The position numbers and the translations under genes were made by a program. Positions 1 to 13,231 of a stretch of DNA of 64,000 bases are shown piece by piece. The DNA comes from Datnioides undecimradiatus. Its lineage: Eukaryota; Chordata; Actinopteri; Lobotiformes; Datnioididae. The notes under the pieces were generated by a model that saw only the letters and a program-made list of their open reading frames with translations, ran no database searches and was not told where the DNA came from. Positions within the stretch are counted from its first letter, which is position 1, and the number at the start of each line of letters is the position of its first letter. The DNA lies in contig WARS01000013.1 in the NCBI GenBank assembly GCA_008933995.1, forward strand, positions 4,564,329 to 4,628,328, read 5' to 3'.

Positions 1-539
1 TCTGTATTAATATGTCTTTAAAAGCATTAACTGACCCATCCTCTTTCATCTCTTATCCTCCTCCCCACTCTTAACCCAAAGTTCCTTTTCCCTTTGTCTC
101 TGCTCCTCTATTTATTGCTTTCAATTCATCTTCTCATATATCAGGTACTATTCTCTTTTTTATTGCGAAAGCTCTCCTGCCTCCAATAACCCAGTGACAG
201 TTAGTTACTTTGAACAGCAAGGATGAAAACAAATGCCCTGTTTAAATAAGAAAAAAAGACAGCACTGGTAAATACACTGCGTAGCTGTGAGTGCCTGGAA
301 ATCTGGCCTCCAGCAGAGTGTGTTTTTTAACTCATTAGGCATCACCAGCTCCCACTCGTGCATTTCAAGTGAGACGCTTTTCTGAAGCTTGACCCGTGTT
401 TACCGCTATGAGCAGAGGAAAAGAGGGTTGTAATGAGAGTGTCTGTGCGTGATCACTTACTGTATCTTTCTGTATCTGAAATATTTGTCTTGGTGTGTGC
501 CCATGTGGTTTCAATTTCACGTACTTTAAGATATCTAGA

Positions 540-800
540 TAGAGCGCCTGAGGCTTAAATAATGACCTGCTGTCATCTCCATGCCCTCCGAATCCCCACT
601 CTTAATCAGCCCCCTCCATGTGCAGTCATACAATTTAATTAGCTGCCCACCAATGTTATTTTTAAAACGTAATCACAAATGCCCCTACCACACTCTGATT
701 GCATGTGGGTGTTCATTTTATTTTGCTTTGATGAGACCGGTAGCTTTGAAAATCAATGAATTTTCAATGTATGAAGCCGAATTTGAAAATTCAAATTTTT
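540..800. promoter_or_regulatory. Possible conserved regulatory block
   Basis: A non-repetitive stretch with CTTAATCAGC, CAATTTAATTAGCTGCC and GATTGCATG. It ends in an inverted repeat AATTTGAA/TTCAAATT with a 2-base spacer (780-797). Conservation cannot be tested here. Confidence 0.25.
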
Positions 801-2084
801 GCCATACTATACTGCCCCTGCATCATAAAGAATGATAATAGATACTATGACATTACGTAAACTTTGTAAATTTGTATACAACAGTAGTGAGTGAACACAA
901 AAGGAAAGGTTTTTACGTAACTTCTGAAGCGAGTAATCATCAAAGCCACAGTCCTGTAAGCAGCCAGGGTAGACCGAGCAGGGAGCCTCTTCACCACGAC
1001 AGTTCAATGTTAAGATCCTGGCTTTGCGTCTCTGTATTGGAGCTAAACAACCTTCATATTTCCCAGTGTGGCTGACACTAATGGGAACCACGCTGCGCTG
1101 CACAACTCACCGCCCTGCCTGTGTGCGCTCGCTGATGCTCAACCTACTGATTGGGTTGGTGAATGAGGTCATCTTTTTCTGCGCTGACCACAAGTTGTGA
1201 AGCAAAACTTCAATAACCCGCTGGGCTAATGCAATTAGTAGCCAACAACCGTATAACTTACAAGAGCAATGAGCGCTGCCCAGAGGGAATGAACGCAGTT
1301 CGGGTCTGTGCGTGGTAAACAATGAGATCTTCACAAAAGGGGAATAGGGAAGGAGGTGGGGAAAGAGTAATGTTATGATGCGGCCTTGGTGTTATCGAGT
1401 CATCGGTGTGAGGTTAGGGTGAGAGAGAAAGAGAGGTGAACAGTGTGCTATCAGCATGGGAGAGGATGTTATCACAGAGGAATTTCGTCAGTTTTGCCCT
1501 CACTATCGCTGCTCTGTATCTGATGAACACTCCACAGTTACGAAGTGTTCACACTGACAGAGATATGGTGCCAGTAAAAGTGTTTTTTCCTGCCACGTGA
1601 GCACAACGGTGAGATAAAGAGCTCAGGGATCTGATGGTTTCCCTGTTTCAGGAGGAATTATGACAGTGTTTTTGTTGCATCATCAGTCAACAACGGCCAG
1701 ACCACATGTATGTGTTTTTACATATTGTACTGTTTTTAAGAACTCTGGCGCAATGAAACATTAAAAGGATAGTGCGTTTTGCATTTGGAAGGAATGCAAA
1801 TCAACTTGTGTCGCTACAATTATTATAATACGTACATAAGTGCATTTTTATTCAATGCCGGATGAGATAGTTAAGGCATATTGAAATGTTATGTTGAGTT
1901 TGTCAGCACACAAATTTAAATTCTGATATGTTGTCAAAGGTTACGTCCAAGCAAGCCATCTCATGAGTATATTGTGTGTGTTATGGGTGGGCGATACCGG
2001 CCGAGTATCCTGAAGCACTTCACATTGTGATAATTGCATCTAGTGCATTACACAATTTTCCCACTCTGCACACCCCGGGGTCTA

Positions 2085-2290
2085 CATCGTCTCATCCCCC
2101 GTTGCCGGTCTGACCTTCAACCTGATCACAATCAGCACCTGATGTAATTAATGAGGTGATTAATTGCTGTATTGATCCATTGATCAATCAAATGGCTCTC
2201 AGGAAGAAATTGAAATCCTACGCCCAGTGTAATTACTGGGAATATTAGGAGTGTAATTGGATCTTCGGGTCAATTTTTGGTGAAAATTTG
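2085..2290. promoter_or_regulatory. Homeodomain-site cluster (candidate enhancer)
   Basis: Within about 200 bases there are GTAATTAATGAG, GATTAATTGC, the overlapping ATTGATCCATTGATCAATCA, GTGTAATTACTGG and GTGTAATTGG. Such density of TAATTA/CAATTA and TTGAT sites without simple-repeat structure is typical of conserved developmental enhancers. Function is inferred only. Confidence 0.3.
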
Positions 2291-5200
2291 CTTCTAATTT
2301 GTGTTTGTGTGAACTTTTTTTGCAGTATCATAAATTTATATTATTTGAAAAACTTTCCTTTTTATTTTTTTGTACAATAATATTAAATTGCACACTTTAA
2401 GCCATGGCTCAGAAAACAAAGCCAATCTAATAAACCCATGACTATCTCCATTTTTGGGCAAAACTTTATCAAAGCTGTCGTGCAGCCGGGTGAAGAGGTT
2501 TCTTAGTCTTTTAGCTAAACATTATTGAGTCTGTGCTTACTGGAAATATCTGCTTTTAAGATTTCAGTGTGCATTCTAGCAAAAAACAAGGGGGTCTCAG
2601 AAACAAGAGGTGATCATAGCCTTGGTTGGTTAATAATGCTGGCTCTGATTGTCTATGTTCTGGCGGCCAAGTCTCAATACTTAGATGGTAACATGGACCA
2701 AGGAGAGTTACATGGAGAATACAAAGGATAAAGTGTGTGATAGTGACGACGTGATGGAAAACACAGGCAGTAAAAACAGAGAGCGAGAGAGAAAGGGGTG
2801 AAATGAGTGTGGTAGCAGTGGTGGCTTGTGACTTGGGAAGGTGACCCTGAGATACAGGCAGGGCTGTTCATTTAAGCAGGCAGGGAGCAGAGCAGTGACA
2901 GCCCGCACCAGAGTAGTTGTGGACCCCCGGAGAGAGGCACTGTAGCAGATGGAATAAGAGAATTTAGATTAAACAATCCCACGCTGCACAGTGTCAGCAT
3001 GTTGATCCTGTTCTCTTATTAGAGCTGATGTTAGACTCTAGTACCTGAAGGATTGGGTGGGAAAGGCTTGAATTCCTCTGATATGCAGCCTTTTTAAAGA
3101 ATAAGATTCATTTGCTTCATGGTAACTAATGGCTAAAAACTGTGTTGAATGAAAATGATGCAATTAAAGTATTTTAATTATTGATTCATCTCTAAATTAT
3201 TTGAATGACTCCTTTAATTTCTTCATCTTAAATTTCTAGTACATACACACAATAAGCTCCCATAGCCTGAGGTGAAGTCTTTAATTAGCTTGCTCTCTCC
3301 AAACAACTGTCCAAAACCCTAAATGTATACTATATATAACCGACAAACAGTTAATCAATTATCAGATCAATTATTATTTAGATACTTATCAATCAATCAA
3401 ATGATAGTTTCACAATTAAACTTTTTTTCTGTAAAATATGAACTTTGTCTCTCTATCTACTGTATATTCTCTGCTTCCCTGCGTCTTAAGGCAGTCAGTA
3501 AACACACTCTGAGCAGCTTATAAACCTGAACACCTTTTGTTTCAAAATGTTAGAGTCACAAACTGCTACAAGGGGTGAGTCAACTCTGTTTTCCCACACA
3601 TTGCTGAAGTCACTGCAGTCCCCTGCACTGGATGTGAAATGCATGCACTGGCTTTTATAAGAACATACAACAGGTGCATCATTTCTTCTGAATCCCTCGA
3701 GCTTGGCTACACACCGCTGACATTAACAATGAAAACTATGGAGAGGTAATTACAGAATGTAAATATACTGGAAGCCTATTGCTGTGAAAAGCTCTACAAA
3801 GTATCACCCAGGGAGTCTGATAGAATGGAAATCATGACTGTAACTTTCAGGCAGACTTTTAGCTATTTCAGGTGTTTGCTAGAAAAGTCACATGGGCCTT
3901 ACAGTAGACAATGACCCCATGTGGAATCCAATCTGCCCATGAAAAAGAGTCAGAGTCAGAAGAAAAGAGTGAGATCAGAGTGAGTGCGGACAGGGTTGGC
4001 CAAACTCATCATTACTGGGTAACTGGACTTCTAATTTTTCCACCTCAGTCTCATTCCCCATTTCAAGGGCACATTGGCTGCTCAGAGTGAGATTGCAGTG
4101 TGGCTGGTCCAGTGATGCTCCCTCCATTGTGGTTGGATGGCCAGTTGCCTGATGTATTATATCTTCTGATTACCACCCACCACACACGCTGATAAGATCC
4201 CAGCTGGAACAGGACAGGGGCCAGAGTGCCAACACTCAGTCCATGTGTCTTTTTCTAAGCCAGTATCAGCATGCCTGTGCATATGAGCATGTTTGTCTGG
4301 CTACTCAAACATCAGCGCGCCTGAGTGTATTAGTGAAGCGCACCTGGCATCAGTACGTCACATCTGGATGGTGAGAAAAAAAAAAAAGGAAGTACAAAGG
4401 CGCCGTAGCTCACACGTATGCAGGTGTGCTGATGCACATACACTCCACACACTCATCTTATCACACCTGCATGAACAAACACACATAAAACGCATAAAGA
4501 TGCATTTCAAACGCTTCTCTCTTGACAAATGTGCCAAAGGTTTTTCTTAGAAACTGTATAAATGTAGTTATCCACCGCCAAGTCATGACAGTAATATAAA
4601 TGTATGTTAGTGAATGTTACTTTATTGTTTTCTAAATCAGGAGGTCCTGGACCACAGAGAGGGAGCTGCACCTGCGAGTCAGAATGAAAGGGACAATCCC
4701 CGGCCCTCATTAATCAAGTGAAAGTATGATAGAAAACTGGGCGTACAGTCATTTCTGTGCAAAAATTAAAGTTAGGATGTGAGCAGAGTGAGTGAGACCT
4801 CTGGAGCATAGTACATCTAACAGACAGGCAGAGAGACACAGACAGACTCACTGTTAGTGAGAATAGACGCAGCATCTAGATATTGTTGACCAAGGGGGTT
4901 TCATGTTCCAACGTCATTTCTTTCTATACTGCATTTTCCAACTTCCCGTCCCTTTCAGACTGATAAACGGCACTTATTTACAAACTCTGCTGGACTTGAG
5001 ATGTGATTATTTTAATTTTATAGGTCAGAGAAATTTCACAGCTGATTGTTTTCATCCTCCATGTTTATCAGCACCCAGTCATTCTTACACCATGTCAGAT
5101 AGGAAAGTGTCACGAATCTCGTGTGAACCCTGTTGTAAGGTGTTGTCAGTGCTCGGATTTGGGCTGAATTCAATGAGGTCTTAAGGAGGTGTCTAAAATA

Positions 5201-7349
5201 AACAATGAAACTGACTACCTTCCAAAGACAATATTGAAATATTAATATTAATATCAGTGTAAAAGGTTTGATATGAAGAATTTCATATGTGGTCCAAAAA
5301 GAGTGTTGGGTGGCATCGATACGAGTACTGATTTCTGGGAGCCTTACACTTGATGCGCATATAACTACTCTCCTTCAGATTAAATGACTAAAAACTGGTG
5401 CATCAATCATCAACCCATCAACAGACACAAGACCAACCACTGGCAGCTTCAACACAAAGCTAGCTGTACATTGAAAGTAACCAGATGGTCTCAGTGTAGC
5501 CACCCTGCTTGCTGCTGTTGCAGCTACCCAGGCTGCAGAGATCATTTTGCTTTATTATCGCCATCGCAGTGCCTTCTCTTCATGACAGAGCCATTTTTCA
5601 CCAAGACGCTCTCTTTTAGCTAATTCCTTTTTCTGAAAGTGAATTTATCTCCCATTACTCTGCACATACAGAAACACAATCATATTTTCTCTTCGATGCA
5701 AAAAGGGCGAACAGAGCTTTTGTTGGCACAGTACGTCTCACCCCCCCCAGTGGCGGGTTCCCGATGATCACCTCTGTATGTAAACTGTCTGAATTTATAA
5801 TGTGGCACTGACAGATGCATTAATTTTCTTGGCCACTTGTCTGATTCAATATTACGCGGTTATCTGAGAGTGCTGCCTCTTCGTCTTGCCAGTGTTACGA
5901 AACCAAAACTCCTCCCGGAAAACAATTACTCTGCAAAACTCTCAAAATTTCAAATGACGACTGAAAATAGACGTACAGATGTTTACCTCTTCCCTCGGTG
6001 TGGGATGACATGACGCTTGTCTGTATGTCACTCAAAGGTATCCTGCATTTTTCCCAAGGGAACATGTGTATATGATTACTGATATGCCACTGACGATGTA
6101 CAAAAAGCCTCCCAGAAGAGAAAGAACACGCAAACATACGTATGTTCACGCACATCAGTGCAAAAAACACTCACACGCAACACAAATGCCACACAGGTGT
6201 AGATGGATTTTTTACATCAACAGCCTGTGGCCATTTTTTCCTCATCTTTCCCCTCCTCTCACTCCATCTTTTCCTCATCCTTCTTTCTGTCTTTCCCCTC
6301 ATCTCCTCAACCTCCAGAGGGTTCCTCCTGATTCATTATTTCCTGTCAACATGTGTCTCCCGAGGCCCCACATGCACCGGAGCCCCTTCTCTAACTTCAC
6401 TCGAGCTGTTAAATGGATACGAATTCTCTCTTCCTAAGCGGCTGAACCCAATGTGTTCTCGCTTTAACTTTTAAACAGGTAACAGATGCTTCTTACTGAA
6501 TCACGTGTGCGTTCTTGACTCCAGGCCTTTCATGAAGCGGCGCCAGATGCATACAGCCCCAACACCTAAGATGCACTGTGGACGATCCTATGCCCAAAAA
6601 CATTTGCCTTTATTTCAGTGGGCATTTCGAACAATAGGTGAGTTTTGAAAGGATAAATAATTAATTTCAAGAAGCAGGCCTTATCCCCTGGCTGTTAAAT
6701 TGCCATACGTGCAATTAGCCCTGCTCAAGGCCCTCATAACAACGGCTACGTGTAAGTATATAACCAGGCTGATGCATAAATGGTGGCTTGTGGACTTTGC
6801 TGGATCATTGTTCCTCTAAAATTGAGGTAGGAAAATCATATCAGTAGCATCGATGTCAGAGTTATGTAAATAAAACACAAACCGAGAATAGAAGCTGCAT
6901 TGTTGGAGTGGTGCTGTCTGCCTGTAACGTATCTCAAAAACAGCTCTTTTGAACTTCTTCATACTTGGAAGATGTCTTGCTTTGGACCCAGCAATTGCAA
7001 CCCAGGAACATTTGGTGCTATTTGGATGCACAACAGGTTCAATAAACAGCAAACAGAACTCTGGGTGGTGGCGAGGGTGGAGCTTCAGAGCAAGGACCCT
7101 CTCTCTTGGACACAGCTGTATCATGCCAGGGAACAGATGCATTAATTGCAATTTTTATTAAATGTAATTCTGTGTGGATTCAAAGCTAAAACTGTCCATG
7201 CACACATACAAAAATATACGTACATTCTTTTCTTCAGATTTACAAAGCCATACGTTTGCTTGTAAATCCCAGTCATTGTCATAACTGGATGTAGTAAAGC
7301 CCTTGAAGTTTGATTAGTATACTTTGAGTATCCATGATTCTGCCTGCTC

Positions 7350-7425
7350 CACAGCCCAGCAGACCTGATATCAACCCGACTGAACACCTGTAGGAGATTA
7401 TGGACCAGAGTGTCGGGAGTTCACC
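7350..7425 (+). pseudogene. Tc1/mariner-like transposase fragment (decayed)
   Basis: One frame reads SRPDINPTEHL, stop, EIMDQSV. This matches the shape of the conserved DLNPIEHLW block near the last catalytic acidic residue of Tc1-type transposases, with the tryptophan codon mutated to a stop. No other transposase part or terminal repeat was recognised nearby, so it is an old fragment. Confidence 0.4.
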
Positions 7426-7526
7426 AGCTTCAGCTAAACACCAAATGACTTTAACTTAGCAGCTTAGCATTTTGTGACTTGGGTTTGAAAAGTGCTTTAT
7501 CAATAGAGTTCACTATTATTGTTCTG

Positions 7527-7550
7527 ATTATTATTATTATTATTATTATT
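7527..7550. repeat. (ATT)8 microsatellite
   Basis: Eight perfect ATT units, followed by an imperfect (AGT)n run to about 7,582. Confidence 0.9.
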
Positions 7551-7703
7551 AATAGTAGTAGTGATTGTGGTAGTAGTAGTATTATGCTATGAGCGCTGAA
7601 TCTGTTGTGGAGATTCAAACTGGACAAGATAAACCCCACTAACACTTGCTAAATCTGTCCTGTCAGGCCTCTTGTTATCCACCCTCTAGCATGTATGTAC
7701 AGG

Positions 7704-7764
7704 CACACACAAACACACACAAACACACACAAACACACACAAACACACACAAACACACACAAAC
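7704..7764. repeat. Tandem 10-mer ACACACAAAC repeat
   Basis: Five to six perfect copies of a 10-base unit derived from a CA repeat with a regular AAAC interruption. Confidence 0.9.
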
Positions 7765-7769
7765 AAGAG

Positions 7770-8955
7770 TAAATGCTAGCAGGGTGCAGCATCAGTCCAC
7801 TGCCTCTCTGCTTTCAGCTGGTGTTCACAGTATTAAGGAACATGAAGGAAAGAAAGAGGGAACAGATCAAACGTGATTTATCTGGTGTTGGACGGCCAAC
7901 TAGTAAACCACACATGCTGAAGAGGATGAGGAGGTCTCAGAGGGGAAGGTCAGGGTTGTATAAATACTGATACGGCAGTCCAAGACATGATTGGTGTGTG
8001 ACGGTGTGTGTATTTCTCAAAAACCCTGCATGCGTGTGTGTATGTACACAGTATCATCCCATACCTGTCGCTTCTTTTAATTTTAAAACACAATTTTAAA
8101 GTTTTCAGCTAACCTGAGTGACAGTTATCATATCATGAACACACAGGCTTTCGACGCACAGACCGTCACTTGTCACTTTGCACTGAGATGTGGTTAATGT
8201 GGTTCCTGTGAGTTATGGGCAGCTGCAAAGCAATCTGCCACCAGGTTGTTAGGGTCAGACGCCTTAATGATCTGACCCGAGACCTTGGACTGTCATGCTG
8301 GCAATGGAGGGAAAAACACAGTGTTGGTGCCAGTATGAACTAGGTCAGCGCAGTTTGACAGGCAATCATCACAAAATATAAAATGGACAAATCTAGTGCA
8401 CTATGACTGCATATAGAGGATTAATGTAATTACTTTGGATTTGACATTTCTGTCAATCATATATATATATATCATTATACAATCAGATATAATCTGTGTG
8501 TATTCATTCGTGTATTCATTAAATCACTGTTGAGTAAATGATCATTTTGCTCTGGGTTAAGCAATAAGTCTGGAAAGAGGGCATGGCTTTAATATACTGG
8601 GGCTCTGACTGCAGTTTTGTGTATCAGACACCACTGGAAAATGATCCAACAGCTAAAAATGAGAAATATATCAAATTTAGCAGTGGACAAGCACCTTGCA
8701 AGCGATTTTTCTCAAAGAGCTGCAAGCATTTCTTTGCCAAACACAAACTGGAAACTCATGCAAGCATAACTTGTTTCTCACTTTATCAAAAACTGTTTTT
8801 AAATTTGTTTCTGGGGCAGATGATTGCAATGGCTCTATCTCCCTCTAACATTTTTAAGTATTGTTAACATTTAACATCTTTTTACCCTTCGACATGTGGC
8901 ATCCAAACTCTTTACTCCTCTTTTCCCCACTCTGCCTCCCACTGTGTCCTCGCAG
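7770..8955. other. Gene-free stretch
   Basis: No gene recognised. It contains a short (AT)7 run at 8,459-8,472. Reading frames present are short and compositionally random. Confidence 0.4.
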
Positions 8956-9042
8956 TCCTGTGGCTCTGAAGGTCAGCCTGGATCTCATCACACCCGACCC
9001 CAACTGGCTGTGCTGGCTTCAGGGCAAGAACCCAAGAACTGC

Positions 9043-9044
<2 letters not shown>
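8956..9044 (+). other. Orphan exon-like segment (unassigned)
   Basis: A strong polypyrimidine tract ending tgtcctcgcag precedes 89 bases of GC-richer sequence, which ends at a GCAG/GTGTGT junction running into a GT repeat. Two of the three forward frames are open. One reads PVALKVSLDLITPDPNWLCW and on to LQGKNPRTA. I do not recognise the peptide. It could be one exon of an unseen gene, a non-coding RNA exon, or chance, since GT repeats make false donors. Confidence 0.22.

Positions 9045-9087
<43 letters not shown>
9045..9087. repeat. (GT)21 microsatellite
   Basis: 43 bases of perfect GT repeat. Confidence 0.95.
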
Positions 9088-9088
<1 letters not shown>

Positions 9089-12000
9089 ATGCGTGGGTAC
9101 ATGTGTGTTCGTACATGTATTTGTGGGTGCTGATGCATGCAGATAGTAGGTACTGCGTGAATGAGCTGAGCTAATCAACATGGGCACGGCGTAGACCTGA
9201 CAGTGTGCCAGACAGATTAGAAACCATTAAGAGTAAAAAATCCCAAAGTAAAATATATCTGCTAATTTGTTTTAAGCATAAAATGACAGAAACCATTTTT
9301 TGAAATGACTTTAATATTTTGGATTGGCCCATGACCTGTCTGCAAGGAGGTGGGATCTATAACCTATACAACATCCAGCCCTCAGGGGGTGGATTGTTCT
9401 GCCTCACCTTTGTGGAGCGGTCTTTGTCTAGTTCTTTACTGTTTGTGTTTTATATGCTTACTCTAAAAGTTAAAACTAAACCCAACGTTTAAAAAAAAAA
9501 GAATTGTGGTGAAGATGATGTGTGTACTGAGCGGGACATTTTACAGTGCAAATATAGAGTCAGTTCTCTCTAGTGGACAATCAACATAATGGAGACACTG
9601 TTTTAAAATGACTGCCAACATATTATGGCCAACATTTCTGTTCTCCAGTGTGTCTGGATGACATAATTGCCAATACATCTGTAAAAAGATAATATTGGCT
9701 GATCACGTTGGCTGGACAATTTATCGGCCAGACTCTACTAAAAACCGTGAGTCAAGGCATAAATTCACACAAGAGAAGTATTCTTGTTAACCTGACATCA
9801 CACTGTACTACCTATAAAATGCTGAATAAAAAAACAAGAACTGGTCTTACATATGTAATACATACATGTAATGTTATTTTTCTGACACCTGAACACCTGA
9901 ACGTAATGTAATTTAAAAGTATTTGCATTCTTTAATAAAAGTCCTAAATCATTTTTTTATTTTTGGTTTAACAAGCAAGTACAAAGCAGATCCTTTAGTT
10001 TACTACAGCTCAATATTCTATGCAGACAGGTATTACAGGGCAATCCATGTGACTTATTGTAAAGGAACCGTGTGGGATCCAGAGATGGTGTAAACAGTAC
10101 AGCTCATATTAGCCAACGTAGCTTCTATTTAGAGGAAACTGTTGTCATTGCACAGGAGGTGTAGAATCGCCACGAGCGACTGAATGGTCTCTTAAATTAA
10201 ATTAGCCTGGGAGAAGATAACACATTTGGTTACCATGCTGCTCTGGGCCCAGGAGACCCAGAGCCCAGTGAAACAAATAGTGCAGTGATCGCAAGTGAGG
10301 AGACAAACAGAACCAACGGCAGTCTACAGGGACAGTCAGAGTGGCGCCAGGGGTCCCACCAGCGCCATCTACAGTTTGTATACTGCACAGATCTATCGGT
10401 GGATAGGATACACAACAGCTCTATGTTGTATGGATTATTTTCATTGAATGAAGAGCCACACGCTTTGTATTTGAGGTCATTATTGCTGTTTTAAAGTCAC
10501 ACAAACACAGTGCAGTTATAATACCTTCTACCTGAGCAGACAGGCTGTGTAAGGACAGATCTGACTGAACCTAGTCAAGAACTGAATTGCACTGTTGGAC
10601 CATGACACGGACACAAACCCCTCTCTGCCTTTCCTTCCACTTCACTGCAGTCGCATTCATGGGAAAAACTAAAATATCAAGCAGGCGCAGGTAGAGGCAC
10701 AGGGAAGACCGTGCAGCGTAAAGCGAGAAGGTGCAATATAAGACAGGAGGCTTGGCCGGCAGTGCACCTGGTGTTAATAAATTCATGTACCTTGTTAGCA
10801 GCTTTTAAGGTGATGAATGTATTTTGACTGAAAGAGTCATTTCATACAGCAAAAAAGTACCCACCAGATTTGGTGTGTTGGTTCTGTAGCAAACGTCTAC
10901 AGCACATTGGAGAAGAATTATGCGGTAAAAAGTATATCACCACGACAATGAAAGCAAAGCTGTCAGTTTTGGAGATTGTGTTAGCATGAATGCACTGGGA
11001 AAAATGTCCTCCACTCATAAACTATCTAGTGACGCACAGAGTGTGAAGTTCATTGGCCTGAGAAGAAGGATTTCCTTGGTGAAGCTCTGATCACGCTTCT
11101 CACCAAACCTACACTATTGTTTCTCAGCCGGAAAGTTGCCCTTGACACAAAGCAAAGACAAAAGCCAACAACCAACTAGCACATATGTTCTGCACCAGCA
11201 TACAGGGAAATAACTCTCCACAACAGCATGTGGCTGTAGTCTGGATTAGTCACTCAAAAAGCAAAACAGGAAGTGCAAGGTCTATGGATATACAAAACTT
11301 GTTCACAAAACTGTTGCTCGCCACACATGGTTTTATAATATAGCTGCTTCTAATTGACAATAAGTTTGAAGAGACGCTGCAAATGGTACTGCCGTTGTCA
11401 GCTGCTTGTCTTTTGGATGTGGAAGAGTTTAGGAAGAGGCGGATACAAAAAAAATAAGCAAATCGAAATCAGAGTAATCTCTCTCACTGATGGACTGATT
11501 CAGTATGCTCGATTGACCGAAAAGCTGTAGTTGGGTGCACCAGCAATGCAGGACCCACCACGAAAACTCACTGATGGTCTGTCATTGGTTGTAGGCCAGA
11601 TTCAGTTTGTGTATACACTGAAATTGTCATTACATTAAGTTCTGCTTAAGGGTGATGTCACAGGAGGACCAGGTTATTGCCTAAACAAAAAGGGAAATAT
11701 GTTTTTTGACCGTGAATGTTCGCACCAAACTTGGATTGACGGGGAATATAAAGGAAAACTCATCACCCCAATATGACAGCGACAGACCAACAGGCAGACT
11801 GGAATCGCCGTCCTGAAACACAGCCGCTACACTAGCATGGTTAAAACTGAGCTGCATAAATCTGATTAAATATAGAGAAAAAAAATAAGTAGATGCAGCA
11901 GCCATCGGCGTCTCTTATTTACCAGGGGAAGCACCCTAACCCTTGGTAATATCTGCTCCCTGAGTCCCAACGTTCATTTGTAGAATCTAAAACACAAAGT

Positions 12001-13108
12001 AACTACAAAACTGCTTCCCTCAGGTTTGATTTGACAGTCCATCTCTCAGAATCTGTCTGTAGTGGCTCGCTATATTCTCTAGAGGGTATTTGTTGATCAG
12101 TGGCACCATTCTGTCATTCAACAATACAAGTGATTTACCTGAAGACTTGAAACAATACAGTCCGTGCCCATCAATCTTTCCCTCTGTCACCCTTCCGTTT
12201 CTTCGGAGAGCCGTGTCTACTGCCACCACTTAAAATATTACAAACAGATATCCAAAGTTTAAAAAAGTCCAACAGATAGGGTTCACGAGTGCAGCTATTT
12301 AAAGAGAGTAGAGGTGTCGTAAAAAAGTAAGCAAGTGGTGTGAGCCTAGAAACGCCTAACACGCTGGTAAGGGAATAAATTACACAAACTGATAAAAAAA
12401 AAGGGCTAATGGTAAATGCATCTAAAACACCATTGTAAGATGCAACTGCAAAACATATCTAGTGCATTTTGCAACTGAACCCAGGATTAGTGTTCTGCAA
12501 CTTTTCACTGTTTTGAATGACTCGCTGTGTTTTGCAGAGAGGCATCATGGTGGTTTTCCTGAACTTTTCTCGAGAGGGGAAAACTGCTTACGTTCTATTG
12601 ATTTCTCTCTTTTTTTTATTCCCCTTTCCCATTCTGCAGACTCTTCACTTTTTTCTGCCCATCTGTACGTCCTGCATTTCCCGCCAGTAGATAACAGTTG
12701 CCTGCACATTTATTCGAAGCGAAGTGATGGTCAATAGAGCTAATATAAAATGGTTAAAGAACAAGCAGCCTGATAGCCCAAAAACACATTAGCATAAGTG
12801 CGTTTGAACACAGAAGCCACCAGGATGACTATTAAATGAGATGGGGTGTGAGAGACATGGAAATGTATTCTGAGTGTGTGGCTGGTGGCATTACCACCTC
12901 CACTGCCACCTGTCAACGCACACACACAGTCGCATGACACAGAAAAGAGAAATCGAAAGAAGAATTACATCCAGTCAACACACGCACATAAACACACATG
13001 CACGCACCAGTCAAAACACACTGCCTCACTACCAGTTACTTTACACACCAAGGCACCAGTGTGTGTCTGGCACATCTGCTGAGAGAGGACAACAAAATGT
13101 CACAATGC
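9088..13108. other. Gene-free stretch
   Basis: No gene, RNA or recognised repeat family. Base composition is ordinary for the window, and open frames are all below 95 codons with no domain resemblance. Confidence 0.4.
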
Positions 13109-13231
13109 AGGAGAGGAGAGGAGAGGAGAGGAGATGAGAGGAGAGGAGAGGAGAGGGGATGAGGAGAGGAGAGGAGAGGAGAGGAGAGGAGATGAGGAGA
13201 AAGGAGACGAGAGGAGAGGGGAGGAGAGGAC
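13109..13231. repeat. (GGAGA)n purine minisatellite
   Basis: About 120 bases of almost pure purine on the plus strand, made of GGAGA units with GATGA interruptions. It produces the serine/leucine-rich spurious frame on the minus strand. Confidence 0.92.

Larger units (their letters stand above)
1..7340. other. Gene-free stretch with conserved-element-like AT-rich blocks
   Basis: No protein-like frame of convincing length or composition, no splice-bounded exon and no RNA gene was recognised. Two sub-blocks (about 540-800 and 2,085-2,290) are dense in homeodomain-type cores and are listed separately. A smaller one lies near 6,560-6,760, with GTGCAATTAGCC and AATAATTAATTTC. Confidence 0.5.

Noticed and set aside
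6230-6437. Polypyrimidine tract plus cctccag acceptor followed by an open frame
   Set aside because: No donor follows in a sensible frame and the peptide has no recognisable features. Pyrimidine tracts are common in this window.
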